Shown here one piece after another: positions 7,184-14,253 of a stretch of 64,000 nucleotides of DNA. The notes below the pieces were generated by a model. That model searched no databases. It worked only from the letters and a program-made list of their open reading frames with translations, and was not told the origin of the DNA. Origin of the DNA: an uncultured Christensenella sp. (GTDB taxonomy: Bacteria; Bacillota; Clostridia; Christensenellales; Borkfalkiaceae); the NCBI GenBank assembly GCA_910586245.1, contig CAJUFY010000004.1, positions 1 through 64,000 on the forward strand. Direction: 5' to 3'. Position 1 is the stretch's first letter, and each line of letters starts with the position of its first letter. The position numbers were made by a program, and so were the translations under genes.

Positions 7184-8590
7184 ATGATAAAACGCACGAT
7201 ACAATTTAATGAAAAATCAAATCTCCTGGAAGACAGCATCTATCACTACGAATTACAGGACGTTGCAGAACCGCATCTGTTCCGCGAACTGTTCGATTAC
7301 GAATCGATTCCCAAAGTTTCGTTCAACAACCGGCACGTTCCCGTAAATATGCCCGACGAGATCTGGATGACGGACACCACCTTTCGCGACGGGCAGCAGT
7401 CGACTTCGCCTTTTACCGTAAAACAGATTGCCGATCTGTTCAAATTGTTGTCCCGCCTCGGCGGCCCGAAGGGGCTCGTGCGGCAATCGGAGTTTTTTAT
7501 CTATTCCAAAAAAGATCAGGAAGCGCTTTTTGCCTGTAAAGATCTGGGTTTGAAATTTCCCGAAATTACGACGTGGATCCGCGCCAACGAAAAGGACTTC
7601 GAACTGGTAAAGGAAGCGGGCGTTCGGGAAACGGGGATTCTGGTCAGTTGTTCCGATTATCATATTTTTAAGAAAATGAACCTGACCCGCCGTCAGGCGC
7701 TCGACAAATATCTCGGCATCGTAAAGAGCGCGCTTTCCCACGGGATTATTCCCCGCTGCCATTTCGAGGACATTACGCGGGCGGACTTTTACGGTTTCGT
7801 CGTGCCGTTTGCAAGCGAATTGATGAAGCTTTCGGATGAGAGCGGGTTGCCCATCAAAATCAGAATGTGCGACACGATGGGCTTCGGGGTGACGTTCCCC
7901 GGCGCGACGCTGCCCCGCAGCGTACAGGGGATCGTGTACGGGCTCAATCACTACGCGGGAGTACCGCACGAACAGCTCGAATGGCACGGACACAACGATT
8001 TTTACAAAGTGGTTTCCAACGCTTCGACGGCGTGGCTGTTCGGCGCTTCCGCAGTGAACTGTTCCATGCTCGGCATCGGCGAGCGTACGGGCAATTGCCC
8101 GTTGGAGGCGATGGCGGTGGAATACGCTTCGCTGCGCGGTACGATGGACGGAATGGACTTTACCGTGATTACCGAAATCGCGGAATATTTCGAGCAGGAA
8201 ATCAACTATCTCGTTCCGCCGAAAACGCCTTTCGTGGGGCGGGCGTTCAATTCCACCCGCGCGGGCATTCATGCCGACGGCATGCTGAAAAACGAGGAAA
8301 TTTACAATATCTTCGATACGGCGAAGATTCTGAACCGTCCCGCGCACGTTGCGGTCGATAAAACGAGCGGGCTTGCCGGCATCGCGTTCTGGATCAACGA
8401 TTATTACAAACTGCCCGAAGAGCACAAGGTCGAAAAGTCGGACGCGCTTGTTCTTTCCATGAAAGAGCGGGTGGACGCAGAATACGCCGAGGGCAGAAAC
8501 AGTTCGTTCGGCGATGACGAACTCGTAAATCTGATCTATGCGATCGATTCCAAACGCATCCGCGAGCTTGCCTCTTACAGCAAACAGTAA
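7184..8590 (+). CDS. Re-type citrate synthase (isopropylmalate/homocitrate synthase-like)
   Basis: 468 residues; ATG at 7184 after GGGAGGA. It belongs to the HMG-CoA-lyase-like TIM-barrel synthases. DTTFRDGQQS near residue 65 holds the conserved metal Asp and catalytic Arg, HFEDITRADF and IRMCDTMGFG follow, and EWHGHND supplies the two metal-binding His. The N-terminal ~55 residues and the overall sequence closely resemble, from memory, the Re-citrate synthase of Clostridium kluyveri. That enzyme condenses acetyl-CoA with oxaloacetate with opposite stereochemistry to ordinary citrate synthase and feeds 2-oxoglutarate/glutamate synthesis in anaerobes. The gene stands alone between its own promoter and terminator; no aconitase or isocitrate dehydrogenase is adjacent. 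Homocitrate synthase activity is the main alternative. Confidence 0.85.
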   Translation: MIKRTIQFNEKSNLLEDSIYHYELQDVAEPHLFRELFDYESIPKVSFNNRHVPVNMPDEIWMTDTTFRDGQQSTSPFTVKQIADLFKLLSRLGGPKGLVRQSEFFIYSKKDQEALFACKDLGLKFPEITTWIRANEKDFELVKEAGVRETGILVSCSDYHIFKKMNLTRRQALDKYLGIVKSALSHGIIPRCHFEDITRADFYGFVVPFASELMKLSDESGLPIKIRMCDTMGFGVTFPGATLPRSVQGIVYGLNHYAGVPHEQLEWHGHNDFYKVVSNASTAWLFGASAVNCSMLGIGERTGNCPLEAMAVEYASLRGTMDGMDFTVITEIAEYFEQEINYLVPPKTPFVGRAFNSTRAGIHADGMLKNEEIYNIFDTAKILNRPAHVAVDKTSGLAGIAFWINDYYKLPEEHKVEKSDALVLSMKERVDAEYAEGRNSSFGDDELVNLIYAIDSKRIRELASYSKQ

Positions 8591-8596
8591 ACGAAC

Positions 8597-8627
8597 GCGT
8601 CCTTTTAAAAAAGGGCGCTTCTTTTTG
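8597..8627 (+). terminator. Terminator after Re-citrate synthase
   Basis: GCGTCCTTTT / AAAAGGGCGC stem (one G-T pair), followed by TTCTTTTT. Confidence 0.85.
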
Positions 8628-8695
8628 TTCGGAAACCGTTGTCTTTTTCTGCGTTTCGTGTTAAGATAATGATACTATCGCAATAGAGGGAGTTC

Positions 8696-9733
8696 ATGGA
8701 AGAGACGACGCAGCCGCAGGAAGCGGCGCAGACGGAGGAAGGATTGTCTTCTGCGGAAGAAGCCTTCCAAACGGGATCGAAAAAACGTAATAAACAAAGG
8801 CAAAAAAAGGGGGATGGTAAGCCGGGGCGCTTTTGGAGCAAATTGGGCAAACTCCTGCTCAACCCCACGCTTCCGATTCTCGTTTCGGGTATCATTCGCG
8901 CGCTCGCCATTTATATTTTCGTAACGCCCAACCATTTCGCACCGGGCGGGACGAACGGCGTCGCCGTCCTTTTGGAATTTGCGACGGGTTGGAGCTCAGG
9001 TATCTTTTTGTTTTTGATCAGCGTTCCGCTCTTTTTCATCGCCTTTTTCTTTTTGGGCAAAAAAGAAGCGGTCGTTTCCACGCTGTCCTTTTTCGTTTCT
9101 TCGGGTTTGCTCGTACTTCTCGATTCGTTTCCCGAACTGGGGATTCCGCAATACGGCGGTACGGGCGTAACGGAAACGGTATTTCACGGATTTTTGGGCG
9201 CCGTTGCGGGCGGTATCTTTTTGGGGCTTGCGCTCGCCGTTATGCTCAAATGCTGCGGAACGTCGGGCGGGACGACGATCATTGCGTCCCTCATCAATAA
9301 AAAGTTCCGCAACATGAGCGTGAGCATGCTCACGTCCGCGTTCGACGCGATCGTCGTGTTCGTTTCTTTCTTCGTTTATAACCAGGGCGAAAGTTTTACG
9401 GTGAAACTCGATCCCGTATTGCTCGCGCTCGTTTCGCTGTTCGTTACGAGCAAGGTGTGCGATATCATCATTCACGGCTTTAAAACGGCGTACAAATTCG
9501 AAATCGTTACGAACGATCCCGAAGCGCTTGCCGAAGAGATTATGGCGAAGCTGCACCACGGCGTAACCCGCATTTCCGCCGAGGGCATGTATAAGCACGA
9601 GGGCAGAAGCATGCTCGTGTGCATTATCCGCAAACGGCAGATCGCGCTGCTGCAAAAAATCATACGGCAGTATCCCGATACGTTCGCGTATTTTACGCCC
9701 GCTTCCGAAGTTTACGGAAAGTTTTTGAAATAG
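8696..9733 (+). CDS. YitT family membrane protein (DUF161/DUF2179)
   Basis: 345 residues; ATG at 8696 after GAGGGAG. A hydrophilic ~50-residue N-terminal extension rich in Glu, Gln and Lys comes first, longer than in typical YitT proteins. Five to six transmembrane helices carry the family glycine motifs (PGGTNGVAVLL, CGTSGGTTIIAS), and a cytoplasmic DUF2179 domain closes the protein (LHHGVTRISAEGMY, VCIIRKRQIALLQKII). Substrates of this family are not settled. A second, more compact YitT paralogue lies at 39485-40462. The gene is monocistronic, with a terminator behind it. Confidence 0.88.
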   Translation: MEETTQPQEAAQTEEGLSSAEEAFQTGSKKRNKQRQKKGDGKPGRFWSKLGKLLLNPTLPILVSGIIRALAIYIFVTPNHFAPGGTNGVAVLLEFATGWSSGIFLFLISVPLFFIAFFFLGKKEAVVSTLSFFVSSGLLVLLDSFPELGIPQYGGTGVTETVFHGFLGAVAGGIFLGLALAVMLKCCGTSGGTTIIASLINKKFRNMSVSMLTSAFDAIVVFVSFFVYNQGESFTVKLDPVLLALVSLFVTSKVCDIIIHGFKTAYKFEIVTNDPEALAEEIMAKLHHGVTRISAEGMYKHEGRSMLVCIIRKRQIALLQKIIRQYPDTFAYFTPASEVYGKFLK

Positions 9734-9758
9734 GATAAAATAAACGCTTGCAAATTAC

Positions 9759-9788
9759 GGCATATTCCGACGGAATATGCCTTTTTTC
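9759..9788 (+). terminator. Terminator after yitT-like gene
   Basis: GGCATATTCC-GAC-GGAATATGCC hairpin followed by TTTTTT. Confidence 0.92.
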
Positions 9789-9804
9789 GTGCGTTCGAAA
9801 CCGT

Positions 9805-9810
9805 TATAAT
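9805..9810 (+). promoter_or_regulatory. spoIIGA -10 element
   Basis: Perfect TATAAT, 20 bases before the start codon. The region 17 bases upstream (TTTTTT) is a poor -35, which suggests activator dependence. TTCGAAA at 9795-9801 is one base off a reverse 0A box (TTCGACA). In Bacillus subtilis the spoIIG promoter is activated by Spo0A; that parallel is inference. Confidence 0.55.
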
Positions 9811-9830
9811 GGCGGGTACGGAGCAGGGGC

Positions 9831-10703
9831 ATGGTCGTATATTGGGAGTATGCGTTTATCGAAAATTTTTTGCTCGACGGGCTGATCCTTTATCTTGCGT
9901 TAAAGATCGCCCGCGGGAAGGTGCGCGTCTGGCGGTTGCTTCTCGCTTCCGCGGTCGGGGCGGCGGAGGCGATCGTCTTTCCGTTGTTTCGGGTGCCCGT
10001 ATGGAGCGCCTACCTGCTCAAAGTGTTGGGTGGAATTTTACTCTGCGCCGTCGCCGTTTCCGGAAAGAGGTTGAAAACGTACGCGGTGACGGCGTGCGCG
10101 TTCTTTGCCGTTACGTTTGCGCTTGGCGGACTTCTGACAGCGGCGTATTCCTTTTTCGGCGTCGAATACCAACAGGGCAACGGGTTTTTGGTGGAGCGCG
10201 CGCCCGTCGCGCTCGTGTTCGCGCTTGCGGGGATTTTTGCCGTCGTTTTGCTGCAATCCATAAAATTTTTTTACCGTTACGGAAAACTCAGGTGCAATTT
10301 ATTTGAATGCACGCTCGCGCACGCGGGCAGAGAGGTGCGCTGGAAGGGGCTTGCGGACAGCGGAAATCTGTTGCAGTTCCGCGGGAAACCCGTTTGCGTG
10401 TTCTCTTCGCGCGCGGCGTTCGCGCTCTTCGGCAGGAATTTAAAAGAAGCGGGCAGACTGGAAATCGGCACGGTAAACGGCAGGCGGGAAACGCCCGTTT
10501 TTATATGCGAACGAATGAAGGTGGGAAAAGAAACGTTCGAAAACGTGTTTCTCGCCGTGGGAGAAGTTACAGGCAAAGAATATCAACTGATTTTGCATAC
10601 CGCGTTTTTGGAGGGAAAACATGAAACTGTTGCGCATGCTGAGGGACTGGCTGAAAAAGGTGGGAGGGAACGAAAACGTCGTTCATTACCTCTGCGGAAG
10701 TGA
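9831..10703 (+). CDS. spoIIGA: Sigma-E processing peptidase SpoIIGA
   Basis: 290 residues. Five hydrophobic segments fill residues ~5-150 (YWEYAFIENFLLDGLILYLA is the typical family start), and a cytoplasmic aspartic-protease-like domain follows. The catalytic Asp is seen as D176 in LADSGNLL, matching the family D-[ST]-G-N motif. In the mother cell SpoIIGA cleaves pro-sigma-E after a signal from the forespore. The gene is directly followed by sigE, the classical spoIIG order. Unusually, its reading frame runs 83 bases into sigE, so its last ~27 residues (Lys/Arg-rich) are encoded by DNA that also encodes the sigE N-terminus. The protease domain seems complete before that point (ILHTAFLEGK). 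Confidence 0.9.
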   Translation: MVVYWEYAFIENFLLDGLILYLALKIARGKVRVWRLLLASAVGAAEAIVFPLFRVPVWSAYLLKVLGGILLCAVAVSGKRLKTYAVTACAFFAVTFALGGLLTAAYSFFGVEYQQGNGFLVERAPVALVFALAGIFAVVLLQSIKFFYRYGKLRCNLFECTLAHAGREVRWKGLADSGNLLQFRGKPVCVFSSRAAFALFGRNLKEAGRLEIGTVNGRRETPVFICERMKVGKETFENVFLAVGEVTGKEYQLILHTAFLEGKHETVAHAEGLAEKGGRERKRRSLPLRK

Positions 10704-11331
10704 AGCGCTTCCGCTTCCGCTTTCGGGGGAAGAGGAGGCGGAAATGCTGCAAAAGCTGGACGGCGGCGAAGATCTCGAAGAGGTGAAAGCCAAATTGATC
10801 GAGCATAATCTGCGCCTCGTCGTGTACATTACGCGGAAATTCGAAAATACGGGCGTCGATCCCGACGACCTCATTTCCATCGGTACGATCGGGCTGATCA
10901 AGGCGATCAATTCCTTCCGTACGGATAAAAATATCAAACTCGCGACGTACGCTTCCCGCTGCATCGAAAACGAAATTCTGATGCACTTGCGCCGCACGGT
11001 CAAGCTGAAGAGCGAAATTTCCTTCGACGAACCGCTGAACACCGACTTCGAGGGAAACGAACTGCTCCTTTCCGACGTTTTGGGGACGGACAGTGAATCC
11101 GTTTACGGCGGCGTGGAGAGCAGCGTGGAAAAAGAACTGCTCAAAGACGCGCTCGGGAAACTGCCCGCGCGCGAGCGTAAAATCATGTATCTGCGGTTTG
11201 GGCTGGGCGGGCAGGAGGAAATGACGCAGAAGGACGTTGCCGATAAGCTCGGAATTTCGCAGAGCTACATTTCGCGGTTGGAAAAGAAGATTATCGAGCG
11301 GCTGAAAAAGGAAATTTCCAAACTCGTATAA
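10621..11331 (+). CDS. sigE: RNA polymerase sporulation sigma factor SigE
   Basis: 236 residues; ATG at 10621 after TTGGAGGG. Region 2 is clear (LIEHNLRLVVYITRKF, DDLISIGTIGLIKAI, KLATYASRCIENEILMHLR), as is region 4 (LPARERKIMYLRFGL, DVADKLGISQSYISRLEKKI). The N-terminal ~30 residues, removed by SpoIIGA in the family, are present (LGSEALP-like cleavage region reads LCGSEALPLPLSGEE). SigE drives early mother-cell transcription during sporulation. The forespore gene sigG, often next to sigE, is absent here; a DUF368 gene follows instead. Confidence 0.96.
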   Translation: MKLLRMLRDWLKKVGGNENVVHYLCGSEALPLPLSGEEEAEMLQKLDGGEDLEEVKAKLIEHNLRLVVYITRKFENTGVDPDDLISIGTIGLIKAINSFRTDKNIKLATYASRCIENEILMHLRRTVKLKSEISFDEPLNTDFEGNELLLSDVLGTDSESVYGGVESSVEKELLKDALGKLPARERKIMYLRFGLGGQEEMTQKDVADKLGISQSYISRLEKKIIERLKKEISKLV

Positions 11332-11391
11332 ACGGCGGAAAAAAGTTGTCATTTCCGCGCGTTCGTGTTATACTGAAATTCAGGAGCCATT

Positions 11392-12366
11392 ATGGAAGAA
11401 GAACACAAAACCGAATCCGAAGAGAGGGAAGAAAAACCCGAAAAGCGGAAAAACGCCTTTCTGGAATTTCTTACGAACGTCGTACGCGGCGCCGCCATCG
11501 GCGTGGCGTTTATCATTCCTGGGTTTTCGGGCGGTTCGGTTGCGGCGATTTTGGGCATTTACGAGCGGCTCGTGGGCGCCATCGCCGATATTTTTAAAAG
11601 TTTTAAAAAGAGCATCGTATTCCTGTTGCCGATTCTGTTGGGCATGCTGCTCGGGATCGCGGCGTTTATTTTGCCGATCCAGTGGGGGTTGAAACGATTT
11701 CCGATTCCCACCGTAACGCTGTTCGTGGGGTTGGCGATCGGCGGAATCCCTTCCGTGACCGATAAAATGAAGGGCGGCAAGGTAAGCTGGAAGCACGTGC
11801 TTGCGGGAATGCTTCCGCTGATTGCGGCGGCGGGGCTGTGCTGGATTCCGCACGGAGTGGAAGTCGATCTCTTTGGGTTGAATTTCGGCGGATATCTGCT
11901 GCTGATACTGATCGGAATCGTAGGTTCGTGCGCGCTCGTCGTGCCGGGGATTTCCGGTTCGATGTTGTTGCTCATTTTCGGATATTATAATCCGATCGTA
12001 TCTCTCTTGACCAACCATTTGTTAAAGGGAGATCAGGTCGGCGTCTGCATTCTCGTATTGCTGTGCCTTGCGGTAGGGATCGTCGTCGGATTTTTCGGGA
12101 TTTCCGTTCTGATGAAGTTCTTGCTCAAAAAGTTTCCGCGGGGGACGCATTTTGCGATTCTGGGCTTTATCGTCGGTTCGATTCCCGCCGTTTACGCTTC
12201 CGCCGCCGGCGACGCAGGGCTTACCTGGGGCACCCTTCCCGCGAACCCCTGGTACTGGGCGGTAACCGTTTTGTTGCTCGCTGTCGGAATGACGATTTCC
12301 TATCTGCTCGTGTATTTTGCAAGGAAAAAGACGAAGCAATCGGAGCCCGATCCGAACCGAAACTGA
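11392..12366 (+). CDS. DUF368 family protein, probable polyprenyl-phosphate translocase (PopT type)
   Basis: 324 residues; ATG at 11392 after CAGGAG. The Glu/Lys-rich ~25-residue N-terminus is cytoplasmic. About eight transmembrane helices follow with the two pseudo-repeats typical of DUF368: RGAAIGVAFIIPGFSGGSVAAIL near residue 25 and SCALVVPGISGSMLLLIFG near residue 185. DUF368 members have been identified as undecaprenyl-phosphate flippases that return the lipid carrier to the inner leaflet for cell-wall synthesis (PopT). That assignment rests on family knowledge; specificity is not visible in the sequence. The gene has its own -10 (TATACT) and is followed by a hairpin terminator. Confidence 0.87.
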   Translation: MEEEHKTESEEREEKPEKRKNAFLEFLTNVVRGAAIGVAFIIPGFSGGSVAAILGIYERLVGAIADIFKSFKKSIVFLLPILLGMLLGIAAFILPIQWGLKRFPIPTVTLFVGLAIGGIPSVTDKMKGGKVSWKHVLAGMLPLIAAAGLCWIPHGVEVDLFGLNFGGYLLLILIGIVGSCALVVPGISGSMLLLIFGYYNPIVSLLTNHLLKGDQVGVCILVLLCLAVGIVVGFFGISVLMKFLLKKFPRGTHFAILGFIVGSIPAVYASAAGDAGLTWGTLPANPWYWAVTVLLLAVGMTISYLLVYFARKKTKQSEPDPNRN

Positions 12367-12375
12367 ATTTCAATG

Positions 12376-12409
12376 CTGCCGACGCAATGCGCGCCGGCAG
12401 TGTTTTTTC
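12376..12409 (+). terminator. Terminator after DUF368 gene
   Basis: CTGCCG...CGGCAG stem with an inner CGC/GCG pairing, followed by TGTTTTTTC; it abuts the next -35 box. Confidence 0.8.
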
Positions 12410-12463
12410 TTGACAAACGAACGATCGGGAATTATAATGTATGAAAAGTAATACTTTTCATAC
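12410..12463 (+). promoter_or_regulatory. AbrB-ABC operon promoter with long palindromic operator
   Basis: Perfect consensus promoter TTGACA (12410-12415), 17-base spacer, TATAAT (12433-12438). It runs straight into a 25-base perfect palindrome at 12439-12463 with half-sites GTATGAAAAGTA and TACTTTTCATAC around one central A. This covers the transcription start, so a bound dimeric repressor would block initiation. Confidence 0.85.
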
Positions 12464-12473
12464 GGAGGCAAAT

Positions 12474-12695
12474 ATGGACGGACATTTTCCCGAAGGGAAA
12501 TATATGGCGACGGTAAAAATCGGAAGCAAAGGGCAGATCGTGATTCCGAAGGAAGCGCGCGACTTGTTCGGGTTGAAAGCAGGCGACAGCTTAATTTTAA
12601 TGGCGGATCGGGGTCAGGGAATCGCCTTGCAGCCTTTTGCGTATGCCGAAACGTTCTGGAAGACGGTTTCCGATCTGAATGGGGAAAAGCAATGA
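12474..12695 (+). CDS. AbrB/SpoVT-type DNA-binding protein
   Basis: 73 residues from the ATG at 12474, which follows ACGGAGG (12462-12468); an in-frame ATG at 12441 falls inside the operator palindrome. The protein is one swapped-hairpin AbrB domain: VKIGSKGQIVIPKEARDLFG then LKAGDSLILMADRGQGIAL. The short C-terminal tail lacks any second domain. It is translationally coupled to the ABC ATPase (ATGA overlap at 12692), so it is the likely local controller of the exporter, perhaps acting at the palindrome over its own promoter. A toxin-antitoxin antidote role is less likely because no toxin is adjacent. Confidence 0.9.
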   Translation: MDGHFPEGKYMATVKIGSKGQIVIPKEARDLFGLKAGDSLILMADRGQGIALQPFAYAETFWKTVSDLNGEKQ

Positions 12696-13531
12696 CGGCG
12701 CTTTCCGTACGGAATTTGACGAAGCGCTACCCTTCGTTTACGCTGGACGGCGTTTGCTTTGCGGTGGAAGAGGGGCGGGTGTGCGGTCTTGTCGGCGCGA
12801 ACGGCGCGGGCAAAAGTACTCTGCTCAAAGGAATTTTGGGGTTAATTTCCGCGGAGGGCTCGGCAAAAATTTTCGGCTATCCCGCGGCTTCCCGCGAAGC
12901 AAAGACGCTCGTCGGATATTCGGGCGGCGGATTCCGCTGTTATCCGCAGACGAAGCTGAAAAAAATTGCGGCGGTCACGGCGTCCTTTTACGAGCGTTGG
13001 GATCAGGCGACGTTCGAACGGCTGTGCGGGCGATTCGGGCTTTCTCTCGAAAAGAAGACTTCGGAATGTTCGGAGGGAATGCGGGTGAAGTTTTCGCTCG
13101 CGCTGGCGGTTTCGCACGGCGCGCGGCTGCTCGTTCTGGACGAACCGACGAGCGGGCTCGATCCGCTCTCCCGCGAAGAATTTTGCGACTGCATTCTCGC
13201 GCTGGTGCGGGAAGAGGGCGTTGCGGTGTTGTTTTCCACGCACGTCACTTCCGACCTTGCGCGCATTGCCGACGACGTCGTTCTTCTTTCCAACGGAAAA
13301 GTGTTGGCAAACGAGCCGCTCTCTGCGTTGAAGGAGCGATATCTGCTCGCGCACGTCGACGATCGGGAAGCGGCGCGCCGTCTGATCGGGGCGAAAGAAG
13401 TGAAAGAGGGCTTCGAAGGGCTGATTTTGCAAAAAGACCGTTCGGAATCCGTTTCCCTCCGTGTGCCGACGCTGGACGAAATCATCATTCATCTCGAATG
13501 CGAACGGAGGTCGTTATGCGCGCGAAACTGA
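12692..13531 (+). CDS. ABC transporter ATP-binding protein
   Basis: 279 residues. Walker A GANGAGKST near residue 38, an unusual signature CSEGMRVKFSLAL in place of LSGGQ, Walker B LLVLDEPTSGLDP, and the switch His in FSTHV. The SEGM-type signature is typical of the YtrB/BcrA-like exporters of Bacillota. The C-terminal ~70 residues form a small accessory region. Start ATG overlaps the AbrB stop; its end overlaps the permease start by 16 bases. Together they form a regulator-ATPase-permease operon exporting an unknown substrate, possibly a peptide antibiotic or lipid. Confidence 0.92.
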   Translation: MTALSVRNLTKRYPSFTLDGVCFAVEEGRVCGLVGANGAGKSTLLKGILGLISAEGSAKIFGYPAASREAKTLVGYSGGGFRCYPQTKLKKIAAVTASFYERWDQATFERLCGRFGLSLEKKTSECSEGMRVKFSLALAVSHGARLLVLDEPTSGLDPLSREEFCDCILALVREEGVAVLFSTHVTSDLARIADDVVLLSNGKVLANEPLSALKERYLLAHVDDREAARRLIGAKEVKEGFEGLILQKDRSESVSLRVPTLDEIIIHLECERRSLCARN

Positions 13532-14175
13532 TCAAAAAAGAATTTGCGCTCTCGGCGCATCCTACGAATTATCTGTTTCTTGCTTTCTGCCTGTTCGTGT
13601 TGATCCCCAACTATCCCTACGAAGTTGCGTTCTTCTTTTCGGGACTCGGCACGTTTTTCGTTTGCCTGACGGCGCGGGAAAACGGCGATCTGTACTATAC
13701 TTGCGCGCTACCCGTAAAAAAGGGGGACGTTGCGTTGGCGCGCGTTCTGTTCTGCATGATTTTTCAGTGTGCTTTGCTTCTGCTTACGGGGATTGCCGTG
13801 CTCGTGAAAGAGGTCTGTTTTCCGCCCGAAATGCAAATCAATCTGGCGGGATCGTGTGCGAATCTGGCGCTTTTGGGGCACGGCGGCGTGCTGCTCGGAA
13901 CGTTCAATCTGATTTTCTTTCCGCTCTATTTCCGCAATCCCGTAAAAGTCGGGCGGCCGTTCGTGCTTGCTTCGGCGGTACAGTTCGTCGCGATTGCGGC
14001 GCTGTGTGCGCTGCGCTTTACCGCGCCTGTCTATTCCGATTTGCTCGTTGCGCCCGATCCTGCGAATATGGCGGCAAAGGCGGCGGTGTTTTCCGCAGGG
14101 ATTGTGGTTTACGCGGCGTGCAGCGCGGCGGCTTGCGTTCTTTCGCAAAGACGCTTCGAAGCAACCGATTTGTAA
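13516..14175 (+). CDS. ABC-2 type permease subunit
   Basis: 219 residues from the ATG at 13516, which has CGGAGG at 13505-13510; the start lies inside the last codons of the ATPase gene. The sequence begins MRAKLIKKEFALSAHPTNYL, a typical start of ABC-2 permeases, and has about six transmembrane helices. KVGRPF after the fourth helix resembles the gating segment of this small permease family. It is the membrane partner of the preceding ATPase, probably as a homodimer. A longer frame that reads into this gene from 12679 is an out-of-register extension through the ATPase and is not used. Confidence 0.9.
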   Translation: MRAKLIKKEFALSAHPTNYLFLAFCLFVLIPNYPYEVAFFFSGLGTFFVCLTARENGDLYYTCALPVKKGDVALARVLFCMIFQCALLLLTGIAVLVKEVCFPPEMQINLAGSCANLALLGHGGVLLGTFNLIFFPLYFRNPVKVGRPFVLASAVQFVAIAALCALRFTAPVYSDLLVAPDPANMAAKAAVFSAGIVVYAACSAAACVLSQRRFEATDL

Positions 14176-14197
14176 CGCGGTTTCCTTTGCAATTCGT

Positions 14198-14226
14198 TTG
14201 ATTAAAGCGGAAAAATATGGTATAAT
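14198..14226 (+). promoter_or_regulatory. Promoter of the first ABC-F gene
   Basis: TTGATT (14198-14203), 17-base spacer, TATAAT (14221-14226). Confidence 0.75.
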
Positions 14227-14253
14227 GCGGTAAAAAGAGCTACGGAGAGACGT

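Noticed and set aside
12679..14175. A 498-codon plus-strand frame joining the ABC ATPase region to the permease
   Set aside because: Its first two thirds are out of register with the ATPase and low in complexity; the permease has its own ATG at 13516 with a ribosome site.
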